DNA of 64,000 nt from Rhizobacter sp. SG703 (GTDB lineage: Bacteria > Pseudomonadota > Gammaproteobacteria > Burkholderiales > Burkholderiaceae_C), in contig NZ_JAAZQK010000002.1 of the NCBI RefSeq assembly GCF_012275445.1, positions 124,001 to 188,000 on the forward strand, given 5' to 3'. The position numbers and the translations under genes are program-made. Of this stretch, positions 27,231 to 35,980 are shown piece after piece (the stretch's first letter is position 1; each line of letters begins with the position of its first letter). The notes under the pieces are model-generated. The model had not been told where the DNA came from. It saw only the letters and a list, made by a program, of their open reading frames with translations, and made no database searches.

Positions 27231-27920
27231 ATGAATCCTGTTCTGCACACTGGCGCCGAATCCACGGCCGCTGCCGTGTCCGCCCACCCGAAGGTCCTGA
27301 TCGTCGACGACCACGCGCTGCTGCGCGTCGGCATCGTCACCAGCCTGTCGGCCATCGAGGGCACGCCGCTCGAGCTGATCGAGGCGAGCACGCTGCACGA
27401 CGCGATCGAGGCCTACCGTGCCCACCCCGACACCACGCTGGTGCTGCTCGACCTGAACATGCCCGACTGCAAGGGGCTGCAGGGCCTGAAGCAGTTCCTC
27501 GAAACCTTTCCGCAGGCGCGCGTTGCCGTCATCAGCGGCACGCAGGATGAATTCGTGATCGGCCAGGTGCGCGCGCTCGGCGCCGTCGGCTACGTCACCA
27601 AGGGCCAGGCGCCGGGCTCGATGTGCGACATCGTGCTCTCGCTGCTGTCGGCCGCGCCCGGCGGCGCCAACGGCCATGGCGCCCACCACGGCGCCAGCGG
27701 GCGCTTCCCGCGCTTCCCGAGCTCGTCCAGCTACGACCGCGTCGCCGAACTCGGCCCGCGCCATCTCGAGATCCTCGAACTGGTGCTGTCCGGCTGCTCC
27801 AACCAGGAGATCAGCACCGCCACCGGCCTGTCGCTCGGCACCATCAAGAACTACGTGTCGACGATCCTGCTCGCGCTCGACGTCAAGTCGCGCTCGCACC
27901 TGATCAGCCTGTTCCGCTGA
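27231..27920 (+). CDS. NarL/FixJ-type response regulator
   Basis: Cytosolic two-component regulator of 229 residues. The receiver domain (about residues 22-140) has VLIVDDHALLRVGI, phospho-acceptor Asp in LVLLDLNMPDCKG, and the conserved Lys in GYVTKGQAPG. A Gly/His/Ser-rich linker (about 142-165) leads to a LuxR HTH with LGPRHLEILELVLSGCSNQEISTATGLSLGTIKNYVSTILLAL. The hybrid kinase follows within 10 bp, so the two form a pair. The target genes are unknown. Confidence 0.92.
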   Translation: MNPVLHTGAESTAAAVSAHPKVLIVDDHALLRVGIVTSLSAIEGTPLELIEASTLHDAIEAYRAHPDTTLVLLDLNMPDCKGLQGLKQFLETFPQARVAVISGTQDEFVIGQVRALGAVGYVTKGQAPGSMCDIVLSLLSAAPGGANGHGAHHGASGRFPRFPSSSSYDRVAELGPRHLEILELVLSGCSNQEISTATGLSLGTIKNYVSTILLALDVKSRSHLISLFR

Positions 27921-27928
27921 GTGTTCCG

Positions 27929-29740
27929 TTGAACAGTCCGGTGAACACGCGGCCGCCCGTGGTGTTCCGCATCGCGCCTTCGGCCGCCCACGACGCGCAC
28001 GACGAAGGCCAGGAACGCCGCCGCGAGCGCACCGCCGCGTCGCAGGTGGAGCGCTTGTTCCGGCAGGCCTACCGGTCGATCGCGGGGGCATTCGCGGTCG
28101 CGCTGCTCGGCTGGGGCGTGTTCGCGCTGCTGACCGACGAGCCCCGCGTGCTGTGGTGGTCGGCTGCGATGCACAGCGTGCAGGGGTTGCAGCTGCTGCT
28201 GGCCTGGCGATTCCGGCGCCAGGGCCGCGCCGCGCTCGCCGAGCCGCAGCAGTGGTTGCGGCGCTACCTGGTCGTGCTGGCGCTGTCGTCCACCGTGTGG
28301 GGCGCTGCCGCCTGGTGGCTGCTGCCGAGCACCAACTGGACGGCGACCTCGTGGCTGGTCGGCGTGCTGCTCGCGGTGGCCGCCGCCGGCGCGCACCTCG
28401 CGACGCCGTACCGGCCGGCCATCTACTGCTGGCTGCTGCCGGTGCTGCTCCCGCTGGTCGCGGTTCTGCTGCACGAGGGGCTGCCGCTGTCGCTGACGCT
28501 CGGCTCGCTGGTGGCGGTGTCGGGCCTGGTGATCGGCGTGTTCGCGCTGTCGCGCCACCGGCTGCTGATGCGCGAACTGCAGACCAAGCTCGACAACGAC
28601 GCGCTGGTGCGCGCGCTGCGCCAGCAGGTGTTCCTGGTGGAGCGGGCGAACCGCGAGAAGAGCCGCTTCCTGGCGTCGGCCAGCCACGACCTGCGACAGC
28701 CGATGCATGCGCTCGGCCTGTTCGCCGCGACGCTGCAGAAGCAGCTCGGCAGCTCGCCTCTGCAGCCGATGGTGACGAACATGATCCGCTCGATCGACGC
28801 GCTGGAGCAGAGCTTCACGTCGATGCTCGACATCTCGAAGCTGGACGCCGGCGTGATCGAGCCGAACCTGCAGTCGTTCCCGATCCGCGACCTGTTCCGG
28901 GTACTGCACATGCACTGCAGCGGGCAGGCCGAGGAGCTCGGCTTGTCGCTGCGCTTCAAGCCGGGCGGCAAGATCGTCACCAGCGACCCGCACCTGCTGG
29001 AGCGGGTGCTGAGCAACCTGATCCACAACGCGATCCGCTACACGAACGAAGGCGGCCTGGTGGTGGTGGCACGCAACCGGCGGCAGCACGTGAGCATCGA
29101 GGTGTGGGACACCGGCATCGGCATGGCCGAGGACGAGCTGCCGAAGGTCTTCGACGAGTTCTACCAGGTCGGCAACCCGGGGCGCGACCGCACGCGCGGG
29201 CTGGGCATGGGACTGGCCATCGTCAAGCGGCTGGTGGTGCTGATGGGACACCGGCTGGAGGTAGCATCGACGCCGGGCCGCGGAACGGTGTTCCGCATCC
29301 TGATCAAGCAGACCGAGCTGGTCGAGATGGACAACATGGTGATCGCCGCCGACACCGTGCCGGCCGAGGTGGATGCGAACCGCACGGTGCTGCTGATCGA
29401 CGACGAGGAGATCATCCGCGAGGGCATGCGCGAGCTGCTGCAGACCTGGGGCTACCACGTGCTGACGGCCGGCACCATCCTCGAAGCCTGCACCGAGGTG
29501 CGCCGCCACGCCGGCGTGATCGACGTCGTGGTGTCGGACCTGCGGCTCGCGAACGACGAGGACGGCATCGCGGCGATCGAGCGGGTGCGCGAGTTCTACG
29601 GCGCGCCGCTGCCGGCGCTGCTGATCACCGGCGATACGTCGCCGGAGCAGGTGAAGCGGGTGCACGACAGCGGGCACCAGGTGTTGTTCAAGCCGGTGCG
29701 GACAAGGGAGTTGTATGCGGTGTTGAGGGCGGTGCCTTGA
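27929..29740 (+). CDS. Hybrid histidine kinase with membrane sensor and C-terminal receiver
   Basis: Membrane kinase of about 603 residues. A cytosolic N-terminus of 50 residues precedes about six membrane helices (roughly 55-210). HisKA has SASHDLRQPMHALGLFAATL (His near 252). HATPase follows with NLIHNAIRYTNEGG and TRGLGMGLAIVKRL. A receiver domain near the C-terminus has LLIDDEEIIREGM and Asp in VVVSDLRLANDEDG. There is no upstream ATG: TTG 27929 or GTG 27941 are the candidates. It is paired with the preceding LuxR-type regulator. An hrp box begins 5 bp after its stop and serves the next gene. Confidence 0.88.
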   Translation: MNSPVNTRPPVVFRIAPSAAHDAHDEGQERRRERTAASQVERLFRQAYRSIAGAFAVALLGWGVFALLTDEPRVLWWSAAMHSVQGLQLLLAWRFRRQGRAALAEPQQWLRRYLVVLALSSTVWGAAAWWLLPSTNWTATSWLVGVLLAVAAAGAHLATPYRPAIYCWLLPVLLPLVAVLLHEGLPLSLTLGSLVAVSGLVIGVFALSRHRLLMRELQTKLDNDALVRALRQQVFLVERANREKSRFLASASHDLRQPMHALGLFAATLQKQLGSSPLQPMVTNMIRSIDALEQSFTSMLDISKLDAGVIEPNLQSFPIRDLFRVLHMHCSGQAEELGLSLRFKPGGKIVTSDPHLLERVLSNLIHNAIRYTNEGGLVVVARNRRQHVSIEVWDTGIGMAEDELPKVFDEFYQVGNPGRDRTRGLGMGLAIVKRLVVLMGHRLEVASTPGRGTVFRILIKQTELVEMDNMVIAADTVPAEVDANRTVLLIDDEEIIREGMRELLQTWGYHVLTAGTILEACTEVRRHAGVIDVVVSDLRLANDEDGIAAIERVREFYGAPLPALLITGDTSPEQVKRVHDSGHQVLFKPVRTRELYAVLRAVP

Positions 29741-29745
29741 CAAAC

Positions 29746-29774
29746 TGAACCAAACGGCGACGCAAGGCCACTCA
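29746..29774 (+). promoter_or_regulatory. hrp box: TGAACC-N16-CCACTCA
   Basis: TGAACC (29746-29751), a 16-nt spacer and a perfect CCACTCA (29768-29774) lie 29 nt before the ATG of the leucine-rich-repeat gene. One mismatch from the HrpL consensus (first base of the -35 part). The element starts 5 bp after the preceding kinase gene, so the gene has its own promoter. Confidence 0.72.
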
Positions 29775-29803
29775 GGCAAGCCTCGACCACACTGGAGCCC
29801 GCC

Positions 29804-30796
29804 ATGGAAACGAAGCTCACCGCCGTTGCGACTGGCCATCGGAGGCAAATCGTCAGCGAGCCGCTCAAGACCAAGCTCGGCGGGATGGGCAGTCGCCGGC
29901 GCCGCGCCGATGCCAGGAGCGCAGCCACGAGCGAAGTCCAACGCCACGGTCTGGTTCGCCTCGATTTCTCGCGCCGAACGCTGACCTCGGACGAACTCGC
30001 GCAGGCCATCGGAGACCTGACGACCCATCACGTTCAGAGCCTGAACTTCGGCGCAACGCAGCTCGACGAGGACAAGGTCCGGCGGATTGCCAAGGCATTG
30101 CTGACGAACACGTCGCTTGCCGAACTGAACCTGTTCAACTGTGGCCTCGACTCGACAGCAGTCGATCTCCTGGCCGCTGCGCTGCGCAGCCATGCCACGC
30201 TGCGGTCGCTGACGCTCGGTTGCGCCAACGCAGCTGCATCTGGCGGATCTCTTGCAGCACTCGTGAACGCCAACCGCGGCCTGCGGTGGCTTGATCTCTC
30301 ATGGTCCGGCCTCGACGGGGCGGCCCTGTGCACGATCTTCAACGCGCTGCCTGAAAACACCGGCCTGGACATGATCCGGCTGCGGGGGCTGAGTATTCCG
30401 ACGGAGGCAGTATCCGCGTTGTCGGCTGCGCTGCGCCGTGCTGTCGGCTCGCTCGCCGCGATCGATCTGTCGGGCTGCAGCATCGATGAATGCGACGTGG
30501 AGCGATTGGCAGACAGCGTGGCCGAGAGTGGACTGTGGGCCATCGAACTGAAGGGAATTCCCATGCCCGCGTCGCAGCGCGCACGGCTTGACAGGGTCCT
30601 GTCGGCGAACCGCGGTCGCTCCGCGGCCGCGGGTGGCCTGTCGAAATGCCTGGCTGCCGAGCGGCACCTGCCCCTGGATCTCTGCGCAGAAATCCTGCGG
30701 CGTATTCCTCTCGATGCCGAAGGACTCGGGACCTTGAGAAATCTGCGCGCATGGGCAGGTACCTCCGAGCAGGTCAATCCTGGGTCTGCTGATTGA
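29804..30796 (+). CDS. Leucine-rich-repeat protein with F-box-like C-terminus, candidate type III effector
   Basis: The 330-residue protein has a basic, disordered N-terminus (about 1-45) and five or six ribonuclease-inhibitor-type leucine-rich repeats over about residues 48-265, for example TSLAELNLFNCGLDSTAVDL and LRWLDLSWSGLDGAALC. Residues 289-318 (LPLDLCAEILRRIP, then LGTLRNLRAWA) resemble the F-box pattern LPxEL..EIL..LP...L..L..V...W. TGGAG precedes the ATG and a hrp box sits 29 nt upstream. LRR plus F-box is the architecture of Ralstonia GALA effectors, but there the F-box is N-terminal. The effector role is inferred. Its 3' end overlaps the convergent next gene by 23 bp. Confidence 0.78.
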   Translation: METKLTAVATGHRRQIVSEPLKTKLGGMGSRRRRADARSAATSEVQRHGLVRLDFSRRTLTSDELAQAIGDLTTHHVQSLNFGATQLDEDKVRRIAKALLTNTSLAELNLFNCGLDSTAVDLLAAALRSHATLRSLTLGCANAAASGGSLAALVNANRGLRWLDLSWSGLDGAALCTIFNALPENTGLDMIRLRGLSIPTEAVSALSAALRRAVGSLAAIDLSGCSIDECDVERLADSVAESGLWAIELKGIPMPASQRARLDRVLSANRGRSAAAGGLSKCLAAERHLPLDLCAEILRRIPLDAEGLGTLRNLRAWAGTSEQVNPGSAD

Positions 30797-32522
30797 ATAT
30801 CACATCCGTCAACCGTCCAAAGGCGACAGGCTCGTCATGGGTGTCGACCACACGCATCAACTTCCGGAATGCCGATTCGAGTTCGTCCGTGACCTCGATG
30901 GACAGCCAGATGACGACTCTCCCTGCCGTTTCCTGGTCTTCGCCGACCATATGGAGCATTCCGTTGAGCGCGCGCCCTATTGCCGCCCTGGTGAAGGGCT
31001 TGCGAAAGGCGATCTGATCGAGGTCCGTTTTCAGAGTCTTCAATTCCTCCCGGAGGCTGGTGGCGCTGCCCGCGTCGACAGCGTCCGCAAGACGGACCAT
31101 GGAGCCGAAGAAGCTGGTTGCCACCTGACGCCGGCAGTCCGGGTCCGCAATTTCCATCGCATCAATGACGGCATCGCGAAACCGCACCGCCAGGGGTTCC
31201 AGCAACTCCCGCCTCTCCTCGATAGAAGCCTGCTTCAACGGCAGCTTTTTCACAGCCTCCTGGAGGTCCGCCCTTGCGGCAAGGATCATCGAGCGTGTCG
31301 GCTGAACGGCCTGTTGCTCGTATTCATGTGCCGCAATCCGGGGTGCGATCTCGTCCAGTGTCTTGTTGACGGCGTTCTCGTCATCCGAACGCAGCCCCTG
31401 CAGGGTCTTCTCCAACGACCTATCGGATTGCCCGATGTCGCAAAAGTCCTCCAACAGCTCGATGCGGTCTTTCTCTTCTTTCATCGGGGCATCGAGCAAC
31501 TGCAGCAGCCCCTGCCTCACCTGACTACGCTCGAACTGATTCGAATCACTGAGCTGACCGAGTGCCTCATTGAAGGGAGTGCTGTCCTCCCGCAAGGCGC
31601 CCGAATGCATCCACCACTGGCGCACGAAGTGCCCGCGCACCTCGCCCTCATGACAGGCGCCGGTCCACGACTGCCAGAGATCGTTCACGGTGTCATAGGG
31701 GGACTCGATTTCTGAAGTGGACGCTTCCTGCATCAGCTTCTTCAATGCCATGTCCAACTGCTGCTCGACATAGCGCAAACCGCTGCCCTCGTTCTTCACA
31801 TCAGAGAGGGCCTGCTTCATGTCCTGGACGGTCATGCCCTGCTTGATTCGACGCAGGCTCGTGATGACCTCCCCGAGACGGGCAATGTCATGCGACGGCT
31901 TGGTGGTCTCCTCGCGATGCTCGTCGTCCGGTGCGAAGATGGCATCCAGGTCGCGCTGATGAGTTTTCAGCAGCGCGCGGCAATGCGAGGCAAATTCCTT
32001 GTTTCCGCTTGATTCCGCATGTCGTACGAGCTCGTTCCTGAGCATATTCACTGCTTTTCGCAACCGGGCCGGTCGCGAAGGGGTGACCGCATTCGCCATC
32101 GTGTGCTCGACCGTCTCCAGCAAGTCCTCCAGGATCTGTGCCTCCTGACCGGGAACAATGAATTCGACGTCGGGACGAGCGTCGTCACTTTGCTCGAAGA
32201 ACCTCAGCACTCTCTTGGCCGACGGTGAATGACGCTCGAACGTCGCCAGCTTCACTTCTTCGTCAAAGCTCACTTGCTGTCCTTGCTTGCGCGCGGAGCC
32301 GGGCTTGCGCAGGATGCTCGAGCCAGGCTCCTGCCCGTTCCATGGTTCGGGCAGAGACGCGCGCTTGGCGTGAACTCGTTGCTCATACATGTCGCTCCTG
32401 AGCTGAATCGGCGTCGTCGACACCTTTTTCTTGCGGACGCCATCCTCGTGCGGCGCCTGCAGTGGAACGGTTCCACGATCCTGAAAAACGATCCCACGAT
32501 CCCTGGAAGAGGGTGCCTTCAT
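30774..32522 (-). CDS. Large orphan protein with hrp-box promoter, candidate type III effector
   Basis: I do not recognise this 582-residue protein. The ATG at 32520-32522 has GGAG 6 nt before it; earlier in-frame starts (GTG 32687, ATG 32573) overlap or precede the hrp box at 32573-32600. The N-terminus (MKAPSSRDRGIVFQDRGTVP) is polar and disordered, as in type III signals. Near residue 85-110 it has SILRKPGS followed by VSFDEEVKLATF, a motif shared with the next gene. The remainder is highly helical with charged heptad-like stretches and no membrane segment. GC content is below the local average. Role as a secreted effector is inferred. Confidence 0.7.
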   Translation of the reverse strand: MKAPSSRDRGIVFQDRGTVPLQAPHEDGVRKKKVSTTPIQLRSDMYEQRVHAKRASLPEPWNGQEPGSSILRKPGSARKQGQQVSFDEEVKLATFERHSPSAKRVLRFFEQSDDARPDVEFIVPGQEAQILEDLLETVEHTMANAVTPSRPARLRKAVNMLRNELVRHAESSGNKEFASHCRALLKTHQRDLDAIFAPDDEHREETTKPSHDIARLGEVITSLRRIKQGMTVQDMKQALSDVKNEGSGLRYVEQQLDMALKKLMQEASTSEIESPYDTVNDLWQSWTGACHEGEVRGHFVRQWWMHSGALREDSTPFNEALGQLSDSNQFERSQVRQGLLQLLDAPMKEEKDRIELLEDFCDIGQSDRSLEKTLQGLRSDDENAVNKTLDEIAPRIAAHEYEQQAVQPTRSMILAARADLQEAVKKLPLKQASIEERRELLEPLAVRFRDAVIDAMEIADPDCRRQVATSFFGSMVRLADAVDAGSATSLREELKTLKTDLDQIAFRKPFTRAAIGRALNGMLHMVGEDQETAGRVVIWLSIEVTDELESAFRKLMRVVDTHDEPVAFGRLTDVIFNQQTQD

Positions 32523-32572
32523 AGACTGCTCCAACAATGACGGCGTCCCGGGGAGACATTCCCCAGGTCGCA

Positions 32573-32600
32573 TCAGTGGCGCGGCATCGGTTGCAGTTCC
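32573..32600 (-). promoter_or_regulatory. hrp box: GGAACT-N15-CCACTGA
   Basis: GGAACT (32600-32595, minus strand), a 15-nt spacer and CCACTGA (32579-32573) lie 50 nt before the ATG of the 582-residue orphan gene. One mismatch from consensus; the shorter spacer is allowed in known HrpL promoters. It sits in the 185-bp gap after the neighbouring orphan gene, so the two genes need not be co-transcribed. Confidence 0.68.
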
Positions 32601-32707
32601 ATGGCAAGTCGGTTCGTCAGGTCGTGTCCACGCACGAATACCGGCGAAACGTGGCGGGCGGTGACCAACGGTCTGAGACGTCTTCACCGCCGCGCTTCAA
32701 CGCCGTG

Positions 32708-33631
32708 TCAATCGCGCTGTGACAGCTTGGCGATCTGGTGAGCGACCTCGGCGATCAGTGGCCGGAATTCCGCCGAGAGCCGATTCAGGTCACCACCGAG
32801 CATGGCCCACTGGTCGATCAACGCCTCCAGGGCATTTCCCACGGCGACCGACGATCCCATCCCTTCGCAGAGCGAGTCCAGCGCAACGTAAGCCCGCTCG
32901 GCGGCCACGTCGAACTTGCGCTCGCTGAGCAGGTAGGTACTGGCGAGGACATTGGTGACGACGATCTCAAGGGTCTCGACCTGCCAGTACTCCCGCAGCA
33001 TGCCCGGGTCGGCCATGTGATCCGCGATCAGGCCGAGTTCGTCCTTCACCACATCGGCCTCACCGCGCAGAGCAGCCTTGGTCAGCACGCCACGGAACAG
33101 GGCAATCAGCGCCAGCCTGCGCGAAGTCCCTGCCCAATCCAACCCATGGCATCTCCCGGCAACCGCCAGCACGCGGCCGGAGACATTCGATATCAGCGCC
33201 GACAAGGCCCTGGCTCGCGCCGACTTCAATGGCAGCTTGCCGATCGCTTCAGTCCGCGCACAGGCGTCGCTCAAGAGCTGCAAGGCTTCCTGCTCCAACG
33301 CAGAAGGTTGAGCCAGCGCCTGCGACAGACGTGGCGGCGGAGCAAACGAGACGAGGTGTTCGTCCGGTGCGAACCCGACCTTCTTCATGGGCCCGGATTT
33401 CTGCTCGGGCCTGGCCTTCTTTCCGGGCCTGAGCCCAGGCGCTTCGCCGGCGTCCTCCGGGTGAAGCGCTGCCCGCTTGAGGCCGATACCGGCCATCAAC
33501 TTCACCTTCTTGACCTTCTTTCTCACCTTGGGCGGCCTCGTGATCTCTTCAAGCTTCCTGCTGAGTGATCCGGCCACATGGCCTGAGTGCGGGCCTTTAC
33601 CTCCACCAATGCGATCGCTGTTCTTCTTCAA
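32708..33631 (-). CDS. Orphan protein with shared VxF motif, possible effector
   Basis: I do not recognise this 307-residue protein. A TTG start at 33629-33631 is favoured because GGGAAG lies 6 nt upstream; no ATG is available before residue 46. The N-terminal 100 residues are very Lys/Arg/Pro-rich and disordered, and contain KKVGFAPDEHLVSF, which parallels VSFDEEVKLATF in the next gene. The C-terminal 200 residues look like a helical domain. A weak hrp-like element (TGAACT-N15-TTACAGA, 33688-33661) lies 29 nt before the TTG, the same distance as for two of the better boxes. Effector status is tentative. Confidence 0.6.
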   Translation of the reverse strand: MKKNSDRIGGGKGPHSGHVAGSLSRKLEEITRPPKVRKKVKKVKLMAGIGLKRAALHPEDAGEAPGLRPGKKARPEQKSGPMKKVGFAPDEHLVSFAPPPRLSQALAQPSALEQEALQLLSDACARTEAIGKLPLKSARARALSALISNVSGRVLAVAGRCHGLDWAGTSRRLALIALFRGVLTKAALRGEADVVKDELGLIADHMADPGMLREYWQVETLEIVVTNVLASTYLLSERKFDVAAERAYVALDSLCEGMGSSVAVGNALEALIDQWAMLGGDLNRLSAEFRPLIAEVAHQIAKLSQRD

Positions 33632-33832
33632 AGCAGACTTCCCGTCATTGAACAGCCACCTCTGTAACAGCGAGCGTCGGAAAGTTCACGCGCCACGCGC
33701 CCCCCTAGAACACCCACCGACTCACCTTGGTCACTTTGTGGCCGCCCCCCTGCCTCCTAGCATCGCCTCGCGATTGCGCTCACGCGCGGCCCGCGGCATG
33801 CGCGGGCCGGCATGCACCGAAAGGCATAGGTT

Positions 33833-35980
33833 GTGTTGATTCCTTCAGTTCGTGCGGGCTGCGTGGCGATGGCGTGCGCCCTGCTGCTGGCCACCGCGGC
33901 CCAGGCCCAGTCGGCCGCCACGGCCGACGGCCTCGCCCCCGCCAACACGCAAGCCCGCGACGCGCTCGCGCGCCAGCGCGACGCCGAAAGCCTGTTCTCC
34001 GTCAGCGCCGAAGGCAAGGCGCTCTACGAACGCGACGTCGTCAAGCTCGACGGCTACGGCTACTGCGGCCGCTCGATCGCGCTCGCCGAACAGGGCGAGT
34101 TCCGCCAGAGCATCCGCGCCGCCAGCAAGGCGCTGCACCTCGGCCAGGCCGACGACAACGACGACTTGAAGTCGCTGGCGCAGCGCGACCTGGCGATCGC
34201 CTACAACTACGCCGGCCTGCTCGACGAGGCCGAGCGCTTCGCCAACGGCTCGCTCGCGCTGACGCCGAAGAATCCGCAGCAGGCCCACGCGCCGTCGCTG
34301 AAGGTGCTCGGCGACATCGCGGTGCGCCGCGCCCGCTACGGCGACGCGGCCGGCTACTACGGCCGCAGCATCGCGCTCGCGAGCGACCGCTTCCGCCCGC
34401 TGGTGCAGGTGTCGCTCGCCAACGCCTACACCGCCGCCGGCCGCGCGCCCGAGGCGCTGAAGCAGCTCGACCAGGTGCCGGTGCGCGAGGCCGACAAGCT
34501 CGGCCCGTTCTACAAGCGCAGCCGCGCCAACGCGCTGCTCGGCAGCGCGCAGCCGAACGAGGCGCTGCTGCTGTTCAAGCAGGTGCTCGCCGACCCCGGC
34601 ACCGGCGACGCCGCCTACCACCGGCTGTGGGCCTCCGAAGGCATCGCGCGCGTCGAGGTCGCGCGCGGCGACAAGGCGGCCGCGCTCACGTCCTACCTCG
34701 ACACCGTGCAGCAGGCCGAACGGCTGCGCAGCAAATTCACCAGCGAAGAATTCAAGACCGGCCTGTTCGGCGACATCCAGCAGGTGTTCGACGCCGCGCT
34801 GAACCTGAGCCTGGACGCGCGCAACTACGAAGCGGCGTGGACGCTGTCCGAAGCCTCGCGCTCGCGCCAGCTGCTCGACTCGATCCGCGACCGGGCGAGC
34901 GACACGCTGGCGCAGGAACGGGTGTCGCTGGCCGAACTGCAGCGCTCGCTCGGTGCCGGCGATGCAGTGCTGCAGTTTCACGTGCTCGCCGACCGCAGCA
35001 TCGTCTGGCTGGTCACCCGCAGCGGGCTGTCGGCCGCGGTGATCCCGCAAGGCCAGGCCTCGCTTGCGAAGCAGGTCGACGGCTTCCGCAGCAGCGTCAT
35101 CGAACGCCGCCGCGACACCACTGCGCTCGCACAACAGCTCTACAAGTCGCTGCTGTCGGGCGTCGACCTCGGCCAGACGGACGACAAAAGCACCCGCCGC
35201 CTGTTCGTCGTGCCGCACGGCCCGCTGCACTACCTGCCATTCCAGGCGCTGCACGACGGCCGCGGCTTCCTGGTCGAGCGCAGCGCGCTGGCGGTGTGGC
35301 CGTCGGCGGCGGTCGGCTCGAAGCTGCTGGCACGCGGCAATGCGCAGGCCTCGTCGCTGCTCGGCTTCGGCAACCCGGCCACCGACCGCGACGTGCCGCC
35401 GCTGCCGGGCGCCGAACGCGAGGTGCAGAAGGTGGCCCGGCAGTTCGGCCGCAGCGAGGTCTTCGTGCAGCAAGAGGCCACCAAGCAGCGCTTCAAGGAA
35501 GGCGCCGCGTCGGCCAGCGTCGTGCACATCGCCGCGCACGCCGAGCTCGACGAGGTCGACCCGCTGTTCTCGCGCGTGCTGCTGGCGTCCACGCCGAGCG
35601 AGCCCGGGCTGCTGGAAGCGCGCGACATCTACAACCTGAAGCTCGACGGCGTGCGGCTGATGACGCTGTCGGCCTGCGAGAGCGGGCTCGGCAAGGTCGC
35701 GCGCGGCGACGAGATCGTCGGCTTCACGCACTCGATCCTGTCGGCCGGCGCGAACAGCATCGTCGCGTCGCTGTGGCCGGTGGCCGACGAATCCACCGAC
35801 CTGCTGATGACGCGGCTGTACCGCGAACTGGCAGGCGGCCGCGACCTGATGGGCGCAATGCAGCAGGCCGAGCTGGAGGTGCAGAAGAACCGCCGCTTCG
35901 CGCACCCGTTCTTCTGGGCCCCGTTCAACGTGATCGGCAACGGCCGCCTGCAGGTCTTCAATGCGGTGGCCGCGCGATGA
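33833..35980 (+). CDS. TPR and CHAT-domain (caspase-like) protein with signal peptide
   Basis: The 715-residue protein starts with GTG (or TTG 33836) and a signal peptide (about residues 8-26, cleavage at AQA). Residues 50-330 form a run of tetratricopeptide-like helices. Residues about 420-710 are a CHAT domain, a clan CD peptidase fold, with catalytic His in VVHIAAHAELDEVDP and Cys in MTLSACESGLGKV, plus the typical GANSIVASLWPVAD and HPFFWAPFNVIGNG at the end. Both catalytic residues are present, so it may be active in the periplasm. The tpsB gene starts inside its stop codon (ATGA), tying it to two-partner secretion. Its target is unknown. Confidence 0.9.
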   Translation: MLIPSVRAGCVAMACALLLATAAQAQSAATADGLAPANTQARDALARQRDAESLFSVSAEGKALYERDVVKLDGYGYCGRSIALAEQGEFRQSIRAASKALHLGQADDNDDLKSLAQRDLAIAYNYAGLLDEAERFANGSLALTPKNPQQAHAPSLKVLGDIAVRRARYGDAAGYYGRSIALASDRFRPLVQVSLANAYTAAGRAPEALKQLDQVPVREADKLGPFYKRSRANALLGSAQPNEALLLFKQVLADPGTGDAAYHRLWASEGIARVEVARGDKAAALTSYLDTVQQAERLRSKFTSEEFKTGLFGDIQQVFDAALNLSLDARNYEAAWTLSEASRSRQLLDSIRDRASDTLAQERVSLAELQRSLGAGDAVLQFHVLADRSIVWLVTRSGLSAAVIPQGQASLAKQVDGFRSSVIERRRDTTALAQQLYKSLLSGVDLGQTDDKSTRRLFVVPHGPLHYLPFQALHDGRGFLVERSALAVWPSAAVGSKLLARGNAQASSLLGFGNPATDRDVPPLPGAEREVQKVARQFGRSEVFVQQEATKQRFKEGAASASVVHIAAHAELDEVDPLFSRVLLASTPSEPGLLEARDIYNLKLDGVRLMTLSACESGLGKVARGDEIVGFTHSILSAGANSIVASLWPVADESTDLLMTRLYRELAGGRDLMGAMQQAELEVQKNRRFAHPFFWAPFNVIGNGRLQVFNAVAAR

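Noticed and set aside
32229-32540. Plus-strand frames within the 582-residue orphan gene
   Set aside because: Shadows of the minus-strand gene with no independent promoter or ribosome site.
33732-33754. TTTGTGG at 33732 as a hrp -10 element (minus strand)
   Set aside because: No GGTTCC-like -35 within 15-16 nt.
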